Source: Arthrobacter crystallopoietes (GTDB lineage Bacteria > Actinomycetota > Actinomycetes > Actinomycetales > Micrococcaceae). From it: 64,000 bases of DNA. The stretch spans positions 310,001 to 374,000 of the forward strand of contig NZ_CP018863.1 in the NCBI RefSeq assembly GCF_002849715.1. Direction: 5' to 3'. Shown here in pieces: positions 28,281 through 37,367 of the stretch. The notes beneath the pieces are model-generated. The model had not been told where the DNA came from. It did no database searches and was given only the letters and a program-made list of their open reading frames with translations. How positions within the stretch are numbered: the stretch's first letter is position 1; every line of letters begins with the position of its first letter. The position numbers were made by a program, and so were the translations under genes.

Positions 28281-30392
28281 TCACTCCGCCTTGGCGGCCT
28301 CGAGCTCCTCCCCCAGACGGTCGACCAGGGTCAGCATGTAGGTCCGGGTGACGTGGTTGAAGTCCCGGTAAAGCATGACATTCCCGATGACCATCGGGCA
28401 GGAATCCGCGCCGCAGAACTTGTCCGAGAGGTCGACTACCCGGGCCCGCGGTGCCAGAGCGGCTGACTCGCGGGTGATGTCTTGGCCGTCGAAGCCCTCG
28501 GACCGCGGCTGGCTGCAGCGCTCGGGCTCGCCGTAGTGCAGATCCACGCAGTCCCGTGGGTCCGCTCCCGGCCGCGGTGCAGGCGTGTCCACGATCGGAT
28601 AGACATCGATGCCGGCATCGGCCAGCGTGTTCCAGTACTCGGCCATGCCTGCGACTCCCGGACGGTGGCCGGTGTCCGTGTCCTCGAAGACAGAGGAGGA
28701 GAAGTAGGACGTGATGACAGCATCCACATCGCCCCGGTCGACCAAACGCTCCAGTGTCTGCGCGTTGGGTTCGGTGCAGACGGATTTACCCTCGGCCTCG
28801 AGCACCCGCCGCTCCGGCGTGAACGGGCACGAGTTGTGGATGTAGGTGACGAGGTTCCAGCCACGCTCCTTGGCCAGGACGTCCAGTGCGGGCGCCCACT
28901 GCCCCGCATGGGAGTCTCCCACCAGCGCAACGGTTGGTCCGCCGTCGTTCTTGCGGTAGTCGTATTCGCACTCCGGCGTCTCGGCGTCGCGCTGCTGCGC
29001 CACGCAGTCGCCGAAGTCGAACTCGTCCTCCACCGCCTTGTTCGGATCCGGCACGATGGCTTCATTCGCGCCGGCGAAGCTCTTGTCGGCGCTGGCGTCC
29101 ATCGCCTTCGCACCGAATTGCGACGGCGGGGCCTCCAGCAGCTGCTGCGTCTGCACCGCGCGCTCGGCCACCAGCTGCTCGCGCTGCTGCCCGGGGGCCA
29201 GCGCGAGCGTCCCGATCAGCCCCATGGCCACAATGCCGGCGCCGATGGGACGCCACGGATGCGCCGACAGCCAGCCGGCTTTGCGGACCGGGGTCTCGAT
29301 GAAGTAGTAGCTCGCCGCCGCCGGTCCCAGCGAGGCCGCCAGCAGGAGCAGGCTCTCCCACGGGCTCGGGGGCCGGTCCGCGAGGGTGCGGTAGTACACC
29401 ACCAGCGGCCAGTGCCAGAGGTAAAGGGAGTAGGACACGTTGCCCAGCCACTGCACGGGCTTGCGGTCGATGACGGCGTGCAGCGAAGCGGCGCCGGTGG
29501 TGCGGCCGGCGGCGATGACCGCCATGGTCCCGAGCACGGGCAGCAGCGCGGCCGCGCCGGGGAAGGGTGTGGCGCCACTGAAGGCCAGGGCTGCGGTGAG
29601 AATGGCGGCCGCCCCGGCCAGCGCCAGGACCTTGCGGATGCGCAGCCAGCGGTCTGTATAGGTCAACGTCGCCGCGAGCAGGCCGCCGAGGGCGAGTTCC
29701 CAGATCCGGGTGGGGGTGATGAAGTATGCGGCCGGATTGCCTGTGGCCGTGAACCAGATGCTGAAGACCAGCGACGCCGCCGCCACCACGGCGAAGACCG
29801 GCACCACGGCAGGCAGCTGTCGCCCGTGCTTACCCCGCCAGCGCCGGCCGAGCGCCACGGCGAGGAGCATCAGCAGCGGCCAGAACAGGTAGAACTGTTC
29901 CTCCACAGCCAGCGACCAGAAGTGCTGCAGCGGGGTGGCGCTGTTGCCGGCCGCCATGTAGTCGGTGGAGTCGGCGGCGAGCACCCAGTTCTGCGTGTAG
30001 AACGTGGAGGCCAGCGCCTGCGAACCGATCCTGCCCCACTGGGTCGCCGGGCTCAGCAGGAAAGTGGCAAGGCAGACCGCGGCGATGGTCACCAGGGCTG
30101 CGGGCAGGATGCGCCGGGCCCGCGCCGCCCAGAACGCGGACAATGAGAGTCTGCCCGTCCGCTTGACCTCGCGCAGCATGTGCCCGGTGATCAGGAACCC
30201 GGAGATGACGAAAAAGACATCCACGCCGACAAAGCCGCCGGGCAGCCACCCGGGCTGCAGGTGGTAGATCACCACGAGCAGCACGGCGAGGGCACGCAGC
30301 GCCTGGACTTCGGGCAGGAATTTGCGCCGCTGCGGCTTGGCAGCGGGCAGCTCTCCCCCGGCTTCGGCGGCTTGTCTGGTCAATTCAGGCAT
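28281..30392 (-). CDS. Acyltransferase-3 family membrane protein with C-terminal SGNH domain (OafA/YrhL type)
   Basis: 703 residues from the ATG at 30392. N-terminal acyltransferase-3 domain with about ten helices (FLPEVQALRALAVLLVVIYH, HFWSLAVEEQFYLFWP, SYSLYLWHWPLVVYY in parts), then a periplasmic SGNH domain with GDSHAGQW (nucleophile Ser) and DFNHVTRTY (Asp/His). Such proteins transfer acetyl or other acyl groups to envelope polysaccharides. TATATT lies eight bases before the ATG with no Shine-Dalgarno, which suggests leaderless translation. Followed 55 bases later by its frameshifted paralogue. Substrate unknown. Confidence 0.93.
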   Translation of the reverse strand: MPELTRQAAEAGGELPAAKPQRRKFLPEVQALRALAVLLVVIYHLQPGWLPGGFVGVDVFFVISGFLITGHMLREVKRTGRLSLSAFWAARARRILPAALVTIAAVCLATFLLSPATQWGRIGSQALASTFYTQNWVLAADSTDYMAAGNSATPLQHFWSLAVEEQFYLFWPLLMLLAVALGRRWRGKHGRQLPAVVPVFAVVAAASLVFSIWFTATGNPAAYFITPTRIWELALGGLLAATLTYTDRWLRIRKVLALAGAAAILTAALAFSGATPFPGAAALLPVLGTMAVIAAGRTTGAASLHAVIDRKPVQWLGNVSYSLYLWHWPLVVYYRTLADRPPSPWESLLLLAASLGPAAASYYFIETPVRKAGWLSAHPWRPIGAGIVAMGLIGTLALAPGQQREQLVAERAVQTQQLLEAPPSQFGAKAMDASADKSFAGANEAIVPDPNKAVEDEFDFGDCVAQQRDAETPECEYDYRKNDGGPTVALVGDSHAGQWAPALDVLAKERGWNLVTYIHNSCPFTPERRVLEAEGKSVCTEPNAQTLERLVDRGDVDAVITSYFSSSVFEDTDTGHRPGVAGMAEYWNTLADAGIDVYPIVDTPAPRPGADPRDCVDLHYGEPERCSQPRSEGFDGQDITRESAALAPRARVVDLSDKFCGADSCPMVIGNVMLYRDFNHVTRTYMLTLVDRLGEELEAAKAE

Positions 30393-30511
30393 AGACAGCC
30401 AATATAACAAAAAGATAACAGGCTGCAGCCGGGAGCTGGCTGGATCGCCCGCGGAACGCCACCGGATTCCGCCGCCGGCAGAAAACCGCCGGGAAAAGTG
30501 GCGGCAGAAAG

Positions 30512-31300
30512 CTAGTGCTGGGCGCGCAGGGCGTCGGTGATCTTGGCGGAGACCGCCTGGAGTTTGGGCAGCGCCTCGAAAACAGCCTGGTCCAGGTCCG
30601 TGCCGTCGGCCAGCGAGGCCTGCATGGACATGTTCAGCGCGGCGACCACCGTGCCGTCCGGCTGGAGGATCGGGACGGCCACGGAACGCAGGCCGTTTTC
30701 GAGTTCCTGGTCCACCAGTGCCCAGCCCTGGCCGCGGACCTTGTCCAGTTCGGTGCGGAGCCGCCCGGGGTCGCTGATGGTCCGCGGAGTAAGTGGCTTC
30801 AGCTCCGCCCGGGCCAGGTACTCGTCCAGCTGGTCGGCCGGCAGCCCGGCGAGCAGCACCCGTCCCATCGACGTGGCGTAGGCCGGGAACCGTGTGCCTA
30901 CGGTAATGCCGACCGTCATGATCCGCCGAGTATGGATGCGCGCGATGTAGACGATGTCGTCGCCGTCGAGAATCGAAGCCGAGGTGGATTCGTGCAGTTC
31001 CTCGGAGAGCTCTTCGAGCAGCGGCTGCACCAATTGGGGAAGGGACTGCCCGGCCAGGTAGGAGTATCCGAGCTGCAGCACCAGGGCTGTCAGTTCGAAT
31101 ACCCGCCCGTCCGTCCGCACGTACCCCAGGTCAACCAGGGTGTGCAGGAAACGGCGGGCGGTGGCGCGGGTCAGTCCCGTTCGTTTGGAGACCTCACTGA
31201 GGGTCATGCTGATGTGATCGGCGTCGAAGGCACGGATCACGGCAAGGCCGCGGGCGAGCGACTGGACGAACTGGTCGCCCGGCAGTTTGGTCTCGGTCAT
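30512..31300 (-). CDS. pcaR: IclR-family regulator, PcaR/PcaU/PobR subgroup
   Basis: 262 residues. Winged helix-turn-helix at about 10-65 (QSLARGLAVIRAF, LSEVSKRTGLTRATARRFLHTL), then the IclR ligand-binding domain (TRFPAYATSMGRVLLAGL, SVAVPILQPDGTVVAALNMS in parts). The closest relatives I recognise respond to protocatechuate or beta-ketoadipate and usually activate. It is the last gene of pcaF-pcaI-pcaJ-pcaR, 35 bases after pcaJ. I chose the second of two adjacent ATGs (31300) because AGGG is better spaced. Symbol by context. Confidence 0.88.
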   Translation of the reverse strand: MTETKLPGDQFVQSLARGLAVIRAFDADHISMTLSEVSKRTGLTRATARRFLHTLVDLGYVRTDGRVFELTALVLQLGYSYLAGQSLPQLVQPLLEELSEELHESTSASILDGDDIVYIARIHTRRIMTVGITVGTRFPAYATSMGRVLLAGLPADQLDEYLARAELKPLTPRTISDPGRLRTELDKVRGQGWALVDQELENGLRSVAVPILQPDGTVVAALNMSMQASLADGTDLDQAVFEALPKLQAVSAKITDALRAQH

Positions 31301-31335
31301 CATTCCCTACTGCGCAGCGCGCAGGTCAGTTGCGG

Positions 31336-31977
31336 TTATTCGGCGGGAAGCAGCTTCACTTCCATCTTGGCCTGCAGTTCCTCGATGGTGGTTCCGAAGG
31401 TTTCGCGCACGCGGACGCCGTCCTTCGTAATCAGGAATACAGCCTCATTAGTGTATATCCGGGTCACGCAGTTCACGCCCGTCACCGGGTAGGTGCATTC
31501 CGGCACCAGCTTGGACTGGCCGTCCTTGGTGAACAGGGACATCATTACGTAGACGTCCTTGGCGCCGGTGGCCAGGTCCATGGCGCCGCCCACGGCCGGG
31601 ATGGCGTCCGGGGCGCCGGTGTGCCAGTTGGCCAGGTCGCCGGTGGCGGAGACCTGGAAGGCCCCGAGCACGCAGACGTCCAGGTGGCCGCCGCGCATGA
31701 TGGCGAAGGAGTCAGCGTGGTGGAAGTAGGACGCCCCGGGCAGTTCCGTGACCGGAATCTTGCCGGCGTTGATCAGGTCTTCGTCGATCTCGTCGCCCTG
31801 GGCTACCGGGCCCATGCCCAGCATGCCGTTCTCGGTGTGCAGGGTGATGTCCTGCTCCGGGGTCAGGTAGTTCGAGACCAGCGTCGGCTGGCCGATGCCC
31901 AGGTTCACGAAGGATCCGGGCTTGATGTCCTTGGCTACAAGTTGGGCCAGCTCGTCGCGGCCGATTTTCTCGCTCAC
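31336..31977 (-). CDS. pcaJ: 3-oxoadipate CoA-transferase, subunit B
   Basis: 213 residues. Transfers CoA from succinyl-CoA to beta-ketoadipate with PcaI. The catalytic Glu is in HTENGMLGMGP at about residue 49. GTG start at 31977 overlaps the pcaI stop (GTGA); a longer in-frame opening into pcaI is not protein-like. C-terminus CVTRIYTNEAVF, then EELQAKMEVKL is typical. Confidence 0.96.
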   Translation of the reverse strand: MSEKIGRDELAQLVAKDIKPGSFVNLGIGQPTLVSNYLTPEQDITLHTENGMLGMGPVAQGDEIDEDLINAGKIPVTELPGASYFHHADSFAIMRGGHLDVCVLGAFQVSATGDLANWHTGAPDAIPAVGGAMDLATGAKDVYVMMSLFTKDGQSKLVPECTYPVTGVNCVTRIYTNEAVFLITKDGVRVRETFGTTIEELQAKMEVKLLPAE

Positions 31978-32672
31978 TTGCTTACCTTCTGTTCTGCCGC
32001 GGCGGTTGCGGGCGCCGCAATCTTGACGACGGTGTCCACGTAAATGCCCGGGGTGACGACCACCTCGGGATCCAGCTGCCCGGTTTCCACGATCTCGGAA
32101 ACCTGCACGATGGACTTCTTGGCGGCTGCTGCCATGATCGGACCGAAGTTGCGGGCGGTCTTGCGGTACACCAGGTTGCCCGTCTTGTCCGACTTCAGGG
32201 CCTTGATCAGCGCGAAGTCGGCGTGGATCGGCGTCTCGTAGACGTAGCCCCGGCCGTCGATCTCGCGGGTTTCCTTGCCCTCGGCCAGCATGGTGCCGTA
32301 GCCCGTGGGCGTGAAGAAGCCGCCGATGCCGGCGCCGGCGGCGCGGATACGCTCGGCGAGGTTGCCCTGCGGCACGAGTTCCAGCTCGATCTCGCCGGCC
32401 CGGTAGGCGGCGTCGAAGTGCCAGGAGTCGGACTGCCGCGGGAAGGAGCAGATGATCTTCTTGACCCGGCGCTCCTTGATCAGCAGCGCCAGGCCGGCGT
32501 CGGCCTGGCCCGCGTTGTTGTTGACCACGGTCAGGTCCTTCGCGCCGCATTCGAGCAGCGCGTCGATCAGCTCCATGGGCTGGCCGGCGTTGCCGAAGCC
32601 GCCGATCAGCACGGTGGCGCCGTCATGAACGCCCGCCACCGCTTCTTGGGCTGTTTGTGCAATGTTGAGCAT
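31974..32672 (-). CDS. pcaI: 3-oxoadipate CoA-transferase, subunit A
   Basis: 232 residues. GATVLIGGFGNAGQPMELIDAL is the CoA-transferase subunit A glycine motif; VVNNNAGQADAGLALLI follows. Partner of PcaJ. ATG at 32672 is used because AGAGAGG lies seven bases upstream; a TTG two codons earlier is less likely. 21 bases after pcaF. Confidence 0.96.
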   Translation of the reverse strand: MLNIAQTAQEAVAGVHDGATVLIGGFGNAGQPMELIDALLECGAKDLTVVNNNAGQADAGLALLIKERRVKKIICSFPRQSDSWHFDAAYRAGEIELELVPQGNLAERIRAAGAGIGGFFTPTGYGTMLAEGKETREIDGRGYVYETPIHADFALIKALKSDKTGNLVYRKTARNFGPIMAAAAKKSIVQVSEIVETGQLDPEVVVTPGIYVDTVVKIAAPATAAAEQKVSK

Positions 32673-32693
32673 GCTCAAGCCTCTCTTGATTAC

Positions 32694-33899
32694 TTACTTG
32701 GCGTTGACGTTTTCAAGCACGACGGCGAGGCCCTGGCCCACGCCGATGCAGATTGCGGCCACGCCCCAGCGCTGGCCGCTGGCCTGCAGGCGGCGGGCCA
32801 GGGTGCCGAGAATACGGATGCCGGAGGCGCCCAGCGGGTGGCCGATGGCCACGGCGCCGCCCCAGGCATTGACGATCGCCGGGTCGATGTCCCAGGCGTC
32901 GATGCACGCCAGCGACTGCGCGGCGAACGCCTCATTGAGTTCGACGGCGGCAACGTCGCTCCAGCTGATGCCTGCGCGCTTGAGGGCCTGGTTGGCGGCC
33001 TCGACCGGCGCGAACCCGAAGAACTGCGGTTCCAGGGCGGCGGCGCCGCGGCCGGCAATGCGGGCCAGCGGCTCCACGCCGAGCACCTCGGCGCCGGCCT
33101 CGCTGCCCAGCAGGGCCGCGGAGGCGCCGTCGTTAAGCGGTGACGCGTTGCCGGCGGTCACGGTGCCGCCCTCGGGGCCGTCGCCGACCGGGCGGAACAC
33201 GGTCTTCAGGCCTGCGAGAACGTCCGGCGTGCTGGTGGGGCGGATGCTCTCGTCCCGCGTGAGGTCGGTGCCGGGGACGGGAACCACGAGGTTCCCGTAC
33301 TTGCCTTCATTCCAGGCGGCGTCGGCCAGCTTGTGCGAGGCGGCGGCGAATTCGTCCTGGCGTTCGCGGCTGATGCCATGGCGTTCGCGCAGCTGCTCGG
33401 TGGCCTCGCCCAGCGAGACGGTCCACTCCTTGGGCATGTTCTTGTTCACCAGGCGCCAGCCGAGCGTGGTGGAAGCCAGCGTCATGTCGCCGGCCGGGTA
33501 GGGCTTGGCGGTCTTCGGCAGTACCCAGGGAGCGCGGCTCATGGACTCCACGCCGCCGATCAGCGTGACGTCGGCTTCACCGGCATTGATCTGGCGGGAG
33601 GCGATGATGGCTGCGTCCAAGCTGGAGCCGCAGAGCCGGTTCACCGTAGTGCCCGGAATGGAGGTGGGCAGGCCTGCCAGCAGGGTGGCCATGCGGGCCA
33701 CGTTGCGGTTCTCCTCGCCGGCACCGTTGGCGTTACCGAAGATGACTTCGTCAATGCGCTCCGGATCCAGGCCCGGCGCCCTCGAGACGGAGGCCTTGAC
33801 CACCTCGGCGGCCAGATCGTCAGGCCTGACGCCTGCCAATCCACCGCCGAATTTGCCGAAGGGGGTGCGGATAGCGTCATAGAGGTACGCCTGGTTCAC
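32694..33899 (-). CDS. pcaF: Beta-ketoadipyl-CoA thiolase
   Basis: 401 residues. Cleaves beta-ketoadipyl-CoA to succinyl-CoA and acetyl-CoA, the last pathway step. Acyl-accepting Cys in NRLCGSSLDA at residue 90; NEAFAAQS and WGGAVAIGHPLGASG with the catalytic His; second Cys in AICIGVGQG. GTG start at 33899 with AAGGAG upstream. First gene of pcaFIJR; a GC-rich hairpin and a candidate IclR operator lie upstream. Confidence 0.96.
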   Translation of the reverse strand: MNQAYLYDAIRTPFGKFGGGLAGVRPDDLAAEVVKASVSRAPGLDPERIDEVIFGNANGAGEENRNVARMATLLAGLPTSIPGTTVNRLCGSSLDAAIIASRQINAGEADVTLIGGVESMSRAPWVLPKTAKPYPAGDMTLASTTLGWRLVNKNMPKEWTVSLGEATEQLRERHGISRERQDEFAAASHKLADAAWNEGKYGNLVVPVPGTDLTRDESIRPTSTPDVLAGLKTVFRPVGDGPEGGTVTAGNASPLNDGASAALLGSEAGAEVLGVEPLARIAGRGAAALEPQFFGFAPVEAANQALKRAGISWSDVAAVELNEAFAAQSLACIDAWDIDPAIVNAWGGAVAIGHPLGASGIRILGTLARRLQASGQRWGVAAICIGVGQGLAVVLENVNAK

Positions 33900-33946
33900 T
33901 ACGGGCTCCTTAGACCGCGGCCCTTCGCTCGGGGCGCGGATTCAGT

Positions 33947-33994
33947 CCCGGCCCCGGCCGCGCAGCCTTGCTCAGACTGTGCGGCCGGGCCGGG
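33947..33994 (-). terminator. Strong GC hairpin between pcaC and pcaF (terminator or attenuator)
   Basis: CCCGGCCCCGGCCGCGCAG (33947-33965) pairs with CTGTGCGGCCGGGCCGGG (33977-33994), about 18 pairs with one bulge and one wobble and an 11-base loop. No U-run. It sits downstream of the candidate operator and 48 bases before pcaF, so it may end the pobA-pcaC transcript or attenuate pcaF. Confidence 0.65.
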
Positions 33995-34046
33995 TGAAGT
34001 GCTGAAAAAGTTCTCGCCTCTGTCCGCCGGCTAACCCTGGAACGGA

Positions 34047-34063
34047 TGTTCGCTGCACGAACA
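34047..34063 (-). promoter_or_regulatory. Candidate PcaR operator upstream of pcaF
   Basis: Perfect inverted repeat TGTTCG-CTGCA-CGAACA. IclR regulators of this pathway (PcaU, PobR, PcaR) bind sites built on a GTTCG core (family knowledge). A weak TTAGCC (34034-34029) lies at the same offset as the -10 of pobA from its operator. A weak -35 fits an activator-dependent promoter (inference). Confidence 0.55.
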
Positions 34064-34086
34064 GATGTACGTGATATGAACTATAG

Positions 34087-34512
34087 CTACTTCGCGTGAT
34101 CCTCGTCAAGGGTGGCGAACACGCCCTGGGCCACCTTGAAGGCGACATTCGCGGCGGGAACACTGCAGTAAATGGCGGACTGGAGGATGACCTCCTTGAT
34201 CTCGTCCCGGGTCATGCCATTGGTCAGTGCGGCCCGCACATGCATGGCCAGCTCCTCCCAGTAGCCGTTGGCGATCATGGCGGTCAGCGTGATGGCGCTG
34301 CGGGTGGTCCGCGGCAGCCCTTCGCGCGTCCAGATGGTCCCCCAGGCGTACCGCGTGATCAGTTCCTGGAACTCCTGCGTGAACTCGTCGACCGAGCTGT
34401 TGGCCCGGTCCACGTGTGCATCGCCGAGCACTTCGCGGCGCACCTTCATGCCGCCGTCGTACACATCCTGCTGGGTCTGGGCCGGATCGAATGTCGGGGT
34501 TGTTTCGCTCAC
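34087..34512 (-). CDS. pcaC: 4-carboxymuconolactone decarboxylase
   Basis: 141 residues. Converts 4-carboxymuconolactone to beta-ketoadipate enol-lactone. AhpD-like CMD fold: YDGGMKVRREVLGDAHVDRA, YAWGTIWTREGLPRTTRS, IKEVILQSAIYCSVPAAN (in parts). It is a stand-alone PcaC, not fused to PcaD as in many actinobacteria (PcaL). GTG start at 34512 with AAGGAG upstream. 60 bases after pcaD. Confidence 0.95.
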   Translation of the reverse strand: MSETTPTFDPAQTQQDVYDGGMKVRREVLGDAHVDRANSSVDEFTQEFQELITRYAWGTIWTREGLPRTTRSAITLTAMIANGYWEELAMHVRAALTNGMTRDEIKEVILQSAIYCSVPAANVAFKVAQGVFATLDEDHAK

Positions 34513-34572
34513 CGGTAGTACTCCTTGTTGGCTTGGTGGTGGTGGTTCTCGTGAGGTGGCTTGCGCTGGTTG

Positions 34573-35367
34573 CTAGCCGGCGAGGAAGAATTCGCGCAGC
34601 AGCTTGGCCGTTTCCTCCGGCGCCTCCAGCGGTGCCTGGTGGGCTGCCGAATCGACGACGGCGGCGCGGCCGTTGCGTACGCCGGCCGCCGTTGCTTCGG
34701 CGAAGTGCGGCGGGCAGACCTCGTCCTGGCCGCCGGCAATCGCCAGCACCGGGGTGGAGATTTCGCCGAGCTGCTCGCGCACGTCGAAGCCGGCCAGCGC
34801 CTCACAGCAGTGCGCGTAGGCAAAGCGGTCCGCGTCCTGCAGGGTGTGCAGCAGGCGGGTGGTGGCCTCCGCGTTCTTCTCGATGAAGCCCGGGGCGAAC
34901 CAGCGCTGCGCCGATCCGGTCACCATGGTGGGTGTGCCCGAAGCCCGGACGGTCTCCGCGCGGTCCAGCCAGGACTGCGGCTCGCCGATCTTGGCGCCCG
35001 AGCAGATGACGCCGATGCCGGCGAAAAACTCCGGGTAGTCCAGGCCAAGCTGCAGCCCCAGGGCGCCGCCCAGCGAGACGCCGGCGTAATAGACCTCCTG
35101 GTCCGCGGCGATGTCGCCGGCAGCGCGCAGCTTCTCCACGGCATTGACGACGCCGGCGGCGAGCTCGGCCATCGTGAAGGTTTCGGTGGAGGCAGGGCTG
35201 GCACCGTGGCCGGGCAGGTCCATGCCGACTACCTGGAAGTCATCCAGGAACGGCACGGCGTCGATCCATAGGGCCTTGGCGCCGGTGCCCAGGCCGGCGC
35301 CGGCAATCAGGACCGGCTTGCCGCGGCCCTCGGACAGCAAGGTGGGGGTGATCTGGGGAATGCTCAT
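34573..35367 (-). CDS. pcaD: 3-oxoadipate enol-lactone hydrolase
   Basis: 264 residues, alpha/beta hydrolase. Ser nucleophile in GVSLGG at about 98, Asp in GGQDEVCPP, His in SAAHQAPLEAP. Opens the enol-lactone to beta-ketoadipate. The ATG at 35367 overlaps the pcaB stop (ATGA). A long in-frame extension upstream is only the other frame of pcaB. Confidence 0.93.
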   Translation of the reverse strand: MSIPQITPTLLSEGRGKPVLIAGAGLGTGAKALWIDAVPFLDDFQVVGMDLPGHGASPASTETFTMAELAAGVVNAVEKLRAAGDIAADQEVYYAGVSLGGALGLQLGLDYPEFFAGIGVICSGAKIGEPQSWLDRAETVRASGTPTMVTGSAQRWFAPGFIEKNAEATTRLLHTLQDADRFAYAHCCEALAGFDVREQLGEISTPVLAIAGGQDEVCPPHFAEATAAGVRNGRAAVVDSAAHQAPLEAPEETAKLLREFFLAG

Positions 35368-36788
35368 GCTTGGCTCCAATCTGAAAAATGTTCGATGATC
35401 CGGGTGATCAGTTCGTCGCTTTGGCCCAGGTAGCCGGCCGGGTCCAGCAGCGCCTGCAGGTCCGCATCCGACAGCTTGTCCTCCGGCACGGCACCGCGCA
35501 GCAGCTGCGCGAACGGTGTTCCGCCGGAGAGGGACTCGTTGACCAGGGCCTGCACCTTGGGCTTGCCCGTTCCGGGCACTCCGTCGTCCAGCAACGGGGC
35601 GACCGTGGCCATGATCTTCTCGCTGACGACCAGCGGACCGGTGATGGCCAGGTTCTCCTGCATCCGGTCCGCGTGCACCACCAGGCCGGCCGAGAGTTCG
35701 GCCAGTTTGGCTGCCGCTCCCCCGGCCAGGCGCAGCAGCTGGCGCAGGGCCTGCCACTCCAGATGCCAGGAACCGTCCGGCCGCTCGTCGATGGCTCCCG
35801 CCGCGGCGGCCTGGACCTGGGCCAGGTGGCCCGGGGCGGCCAGCGCGGCGCTGCGGATCAGGACGGAGAGCACCGGATTCTGTTTCTGCGGCATGGCCGA
35901 GGAAACTCCGCGCCCTTCCGCCCGGGGCTCGGACAGTTCGCCGAATTCCGGTCGGCTCAGCAGCAGCACGTCATTGGCCACCTTGCCGGCCGCGGCGAGC
36001 ACATCGGCCAGGGCTGCGGCCAGCGCGGTGACCGGCAGCCGGTTGGTCTGCCACGGCGCCACCGGATCGGCGAGCCCCAGACGTTCGGCGAGCTGCGCAG
36101 CCAAAGCCAGCGCCCCGCCGTCGTTGTTTGCGGTGTTGTTTTGGGCACCCTTCACGGCCACGGCGGTCAGCGCGGCCATGGTTCCGGCGGCGCCGCCCCA
36201 CTGCAGCGGCAGCCTGCCGGCGACCTCGGACAGCTGGACGCCGGCCTGGCCGACGCCGGAAAGCCAGTTCGCGGCCTTGAGTCCGAACGTGCTCGGCAGC
36301 GAGTGCTGGGTCAGCGTGCGGGCCACCGTGACCGTGCCGCGGTGCGTCTCGGCCAGCCCTGCCAGCGCCGCCGCGGCGGACTTGAGGTCCGCGAGAATGA
36401 CTTCGAGGGTGCGGCTGGCCATCAGTAGCAGGGCGCTGTCCAGGATGTCCTGGCTGGTGGCGCCCTTGTGGATTGCCGCCGCGGCCGCCGGCGAGGACTC
36501 CTTCACCCGTGCGCGCAAGTCGCCGAGCAACGCAATAACCGGGTTGCCGCCGCCCTGGGCGCGTTCGGCCAGGGACGCCGCATCGTACTGCTCGGCGGTG
36601 GAGGCCGCTTCGACTGCGGGGATGAGACCGGCGTCGACATAGCCCGCGGCGGCGAGGACGCGGACCCACTCGAGTTCGACGTCGAGCATGGCCTGGATGA
36701 ACTGGTAATCGCTGGTTAAACGGGACGCTGCTGTCCCGGCCGAAGCCGGGGACAGCAGCCCGAAATCAGCGTTATCCGCTGGATTCAT
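35364..36788 (-). CDS. pcaB: 3-carboxy-cis,cis-muconate cycloisomerase
   Basis: 474 residues, fumarase/argininosuccinate lyase superfamily. Signature SSAMPQKQNPVLS and TLTQHSLPSTFGLKAANW are present. Lactonises the ring-cleavage product. Somewhat longer than the usual 350-450 residues, with an Ala-rich C-terminal part. ATG at 36788 with GGGAG upstream; 6 bases after pcaG. Confidence 0.94.
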   Translation of the reverse strand: MNPADNADFGLLSPASAGTAASRLTSDYQFIQAMLDVELEWVRVLAAAGYVDAGLIPAVEAASTAEQYDAASLAERAQGGGNPVIALLGDLRARVKESSPAAAAAIHKGATSQDILDSALLLMASRTLEVILADLKSAAAALAGLAETHRGTVTVARTLTQHSLPSTFGLKAANWLSGVGQAGVQLSEVAGRLPLQWGGAAGTMAALTAVAVKGAQNNTANNDGGALALAAQLAERLGLADPVAPWQTNRLPVTALAAALADVLAAAGKVANDVLLLSRPEFGELSEPRAEGRGVSSAMPQKQNPVLSVLIRSAALAAPGHLAQVQAAAAGAIDERPDGSWHLEWQALRQLLRLAGGAAAKLAELSAGLVVHADRMQENLAITGPLVVSEKIMATVAPLLDDGVPGTGKPKVQALVNESLSGGTPFAQLLRGAVPEDKLSDADLQALLDPAGYLGQSDELITRIIEHFSDWSQA

Positions 36789-36794
36789 GTGTAG

Positions 36795-37367
36795 TTATGC
36801 TCCCGGGTAGCTCAGGAAGACCGTCTCGTTTTCACCCTGCAGCCGGATGTCGAAGTACAGGTCTCCATTGGCCTCGCGGGTGGCGACCAGGGTCTTGCGG
36901 CGCTCCTGGGTCAGCGAGGAAAGCAGCGGATCGTTGGCCAGTGCCTCGGTGTCTTCGGGCAGGTAGATGCGGGTGTGCAGCTTGTTCAGCAGGCCGCGGG
37001 CGAAAACCACCAGCGAGATGAACGGGGCTTTGCCCTCCTGCGTGGCGCCCGGATTGACCGTTGTGAAGGTGTAGTGGCCTTCGTTGTCCACCGCCACGCG
37101 GCCGAAGCCGGTGAAGGTGTGGTTATCGCGCACCAGCGAGCCGGTCTCCCGGGAAATGACACCGCTTTCGTCGGCCTGCCAGATTTCCAGCAGGGCGTCC
37201 GGGATGGGTGTGCCCTGGCCGTCGTAGACCACGCCGTGCAGCCGGATGGAGCCAGCGTGCGCGCGGTGGACCAGCTGGCTGTCCTTCTCGTACGGCAGCG
37301 CATAACCGTAGAACGGGCCGATGGTCTGGCCGGGGGTTGCTACAAGCTGTGTGGAGTTCTGCGTCAT
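36795..37367 (-). CDS. pcaG: Protocatechuate 3,4-dioxygenase, alpha subunit
   Basis: 190 residues. TPGQTIGPFYGYALPY is the intradiol dioxygenase alpha start; DALLEIWQADESG and LNKLHTRIYLPED follow. It lacks the iron ligands, as normal for the alpha subunit. The ATG at 37367 shares a base with the pcaH stop (TAATG). Confidence 0.95.
   Translation of the reverse strand: MTQNSTQLVATPGQTIGPFYGYALPYEKDSQLVHRAHAGSIRLHGVVYDGQGTPIPDALLEIWQADESGVISRETGSLVRDNHTFTGFGRVAVDNEGHYTFTTVNPGATQEGKAPFISLVVFARGLLNKLHTRIYLPEDTEALANDPLLSSLTQERRKTLVATREANGDLYFDIRLQGENETVFLSYPGA

Noticed and set aside
28482..30146. 554-codon plus-strand frame opposite the acyltransferase gene
   Set aside because: Very Arg/Gln/His-rich shadow of the real minus-strand gene, with no start signal.
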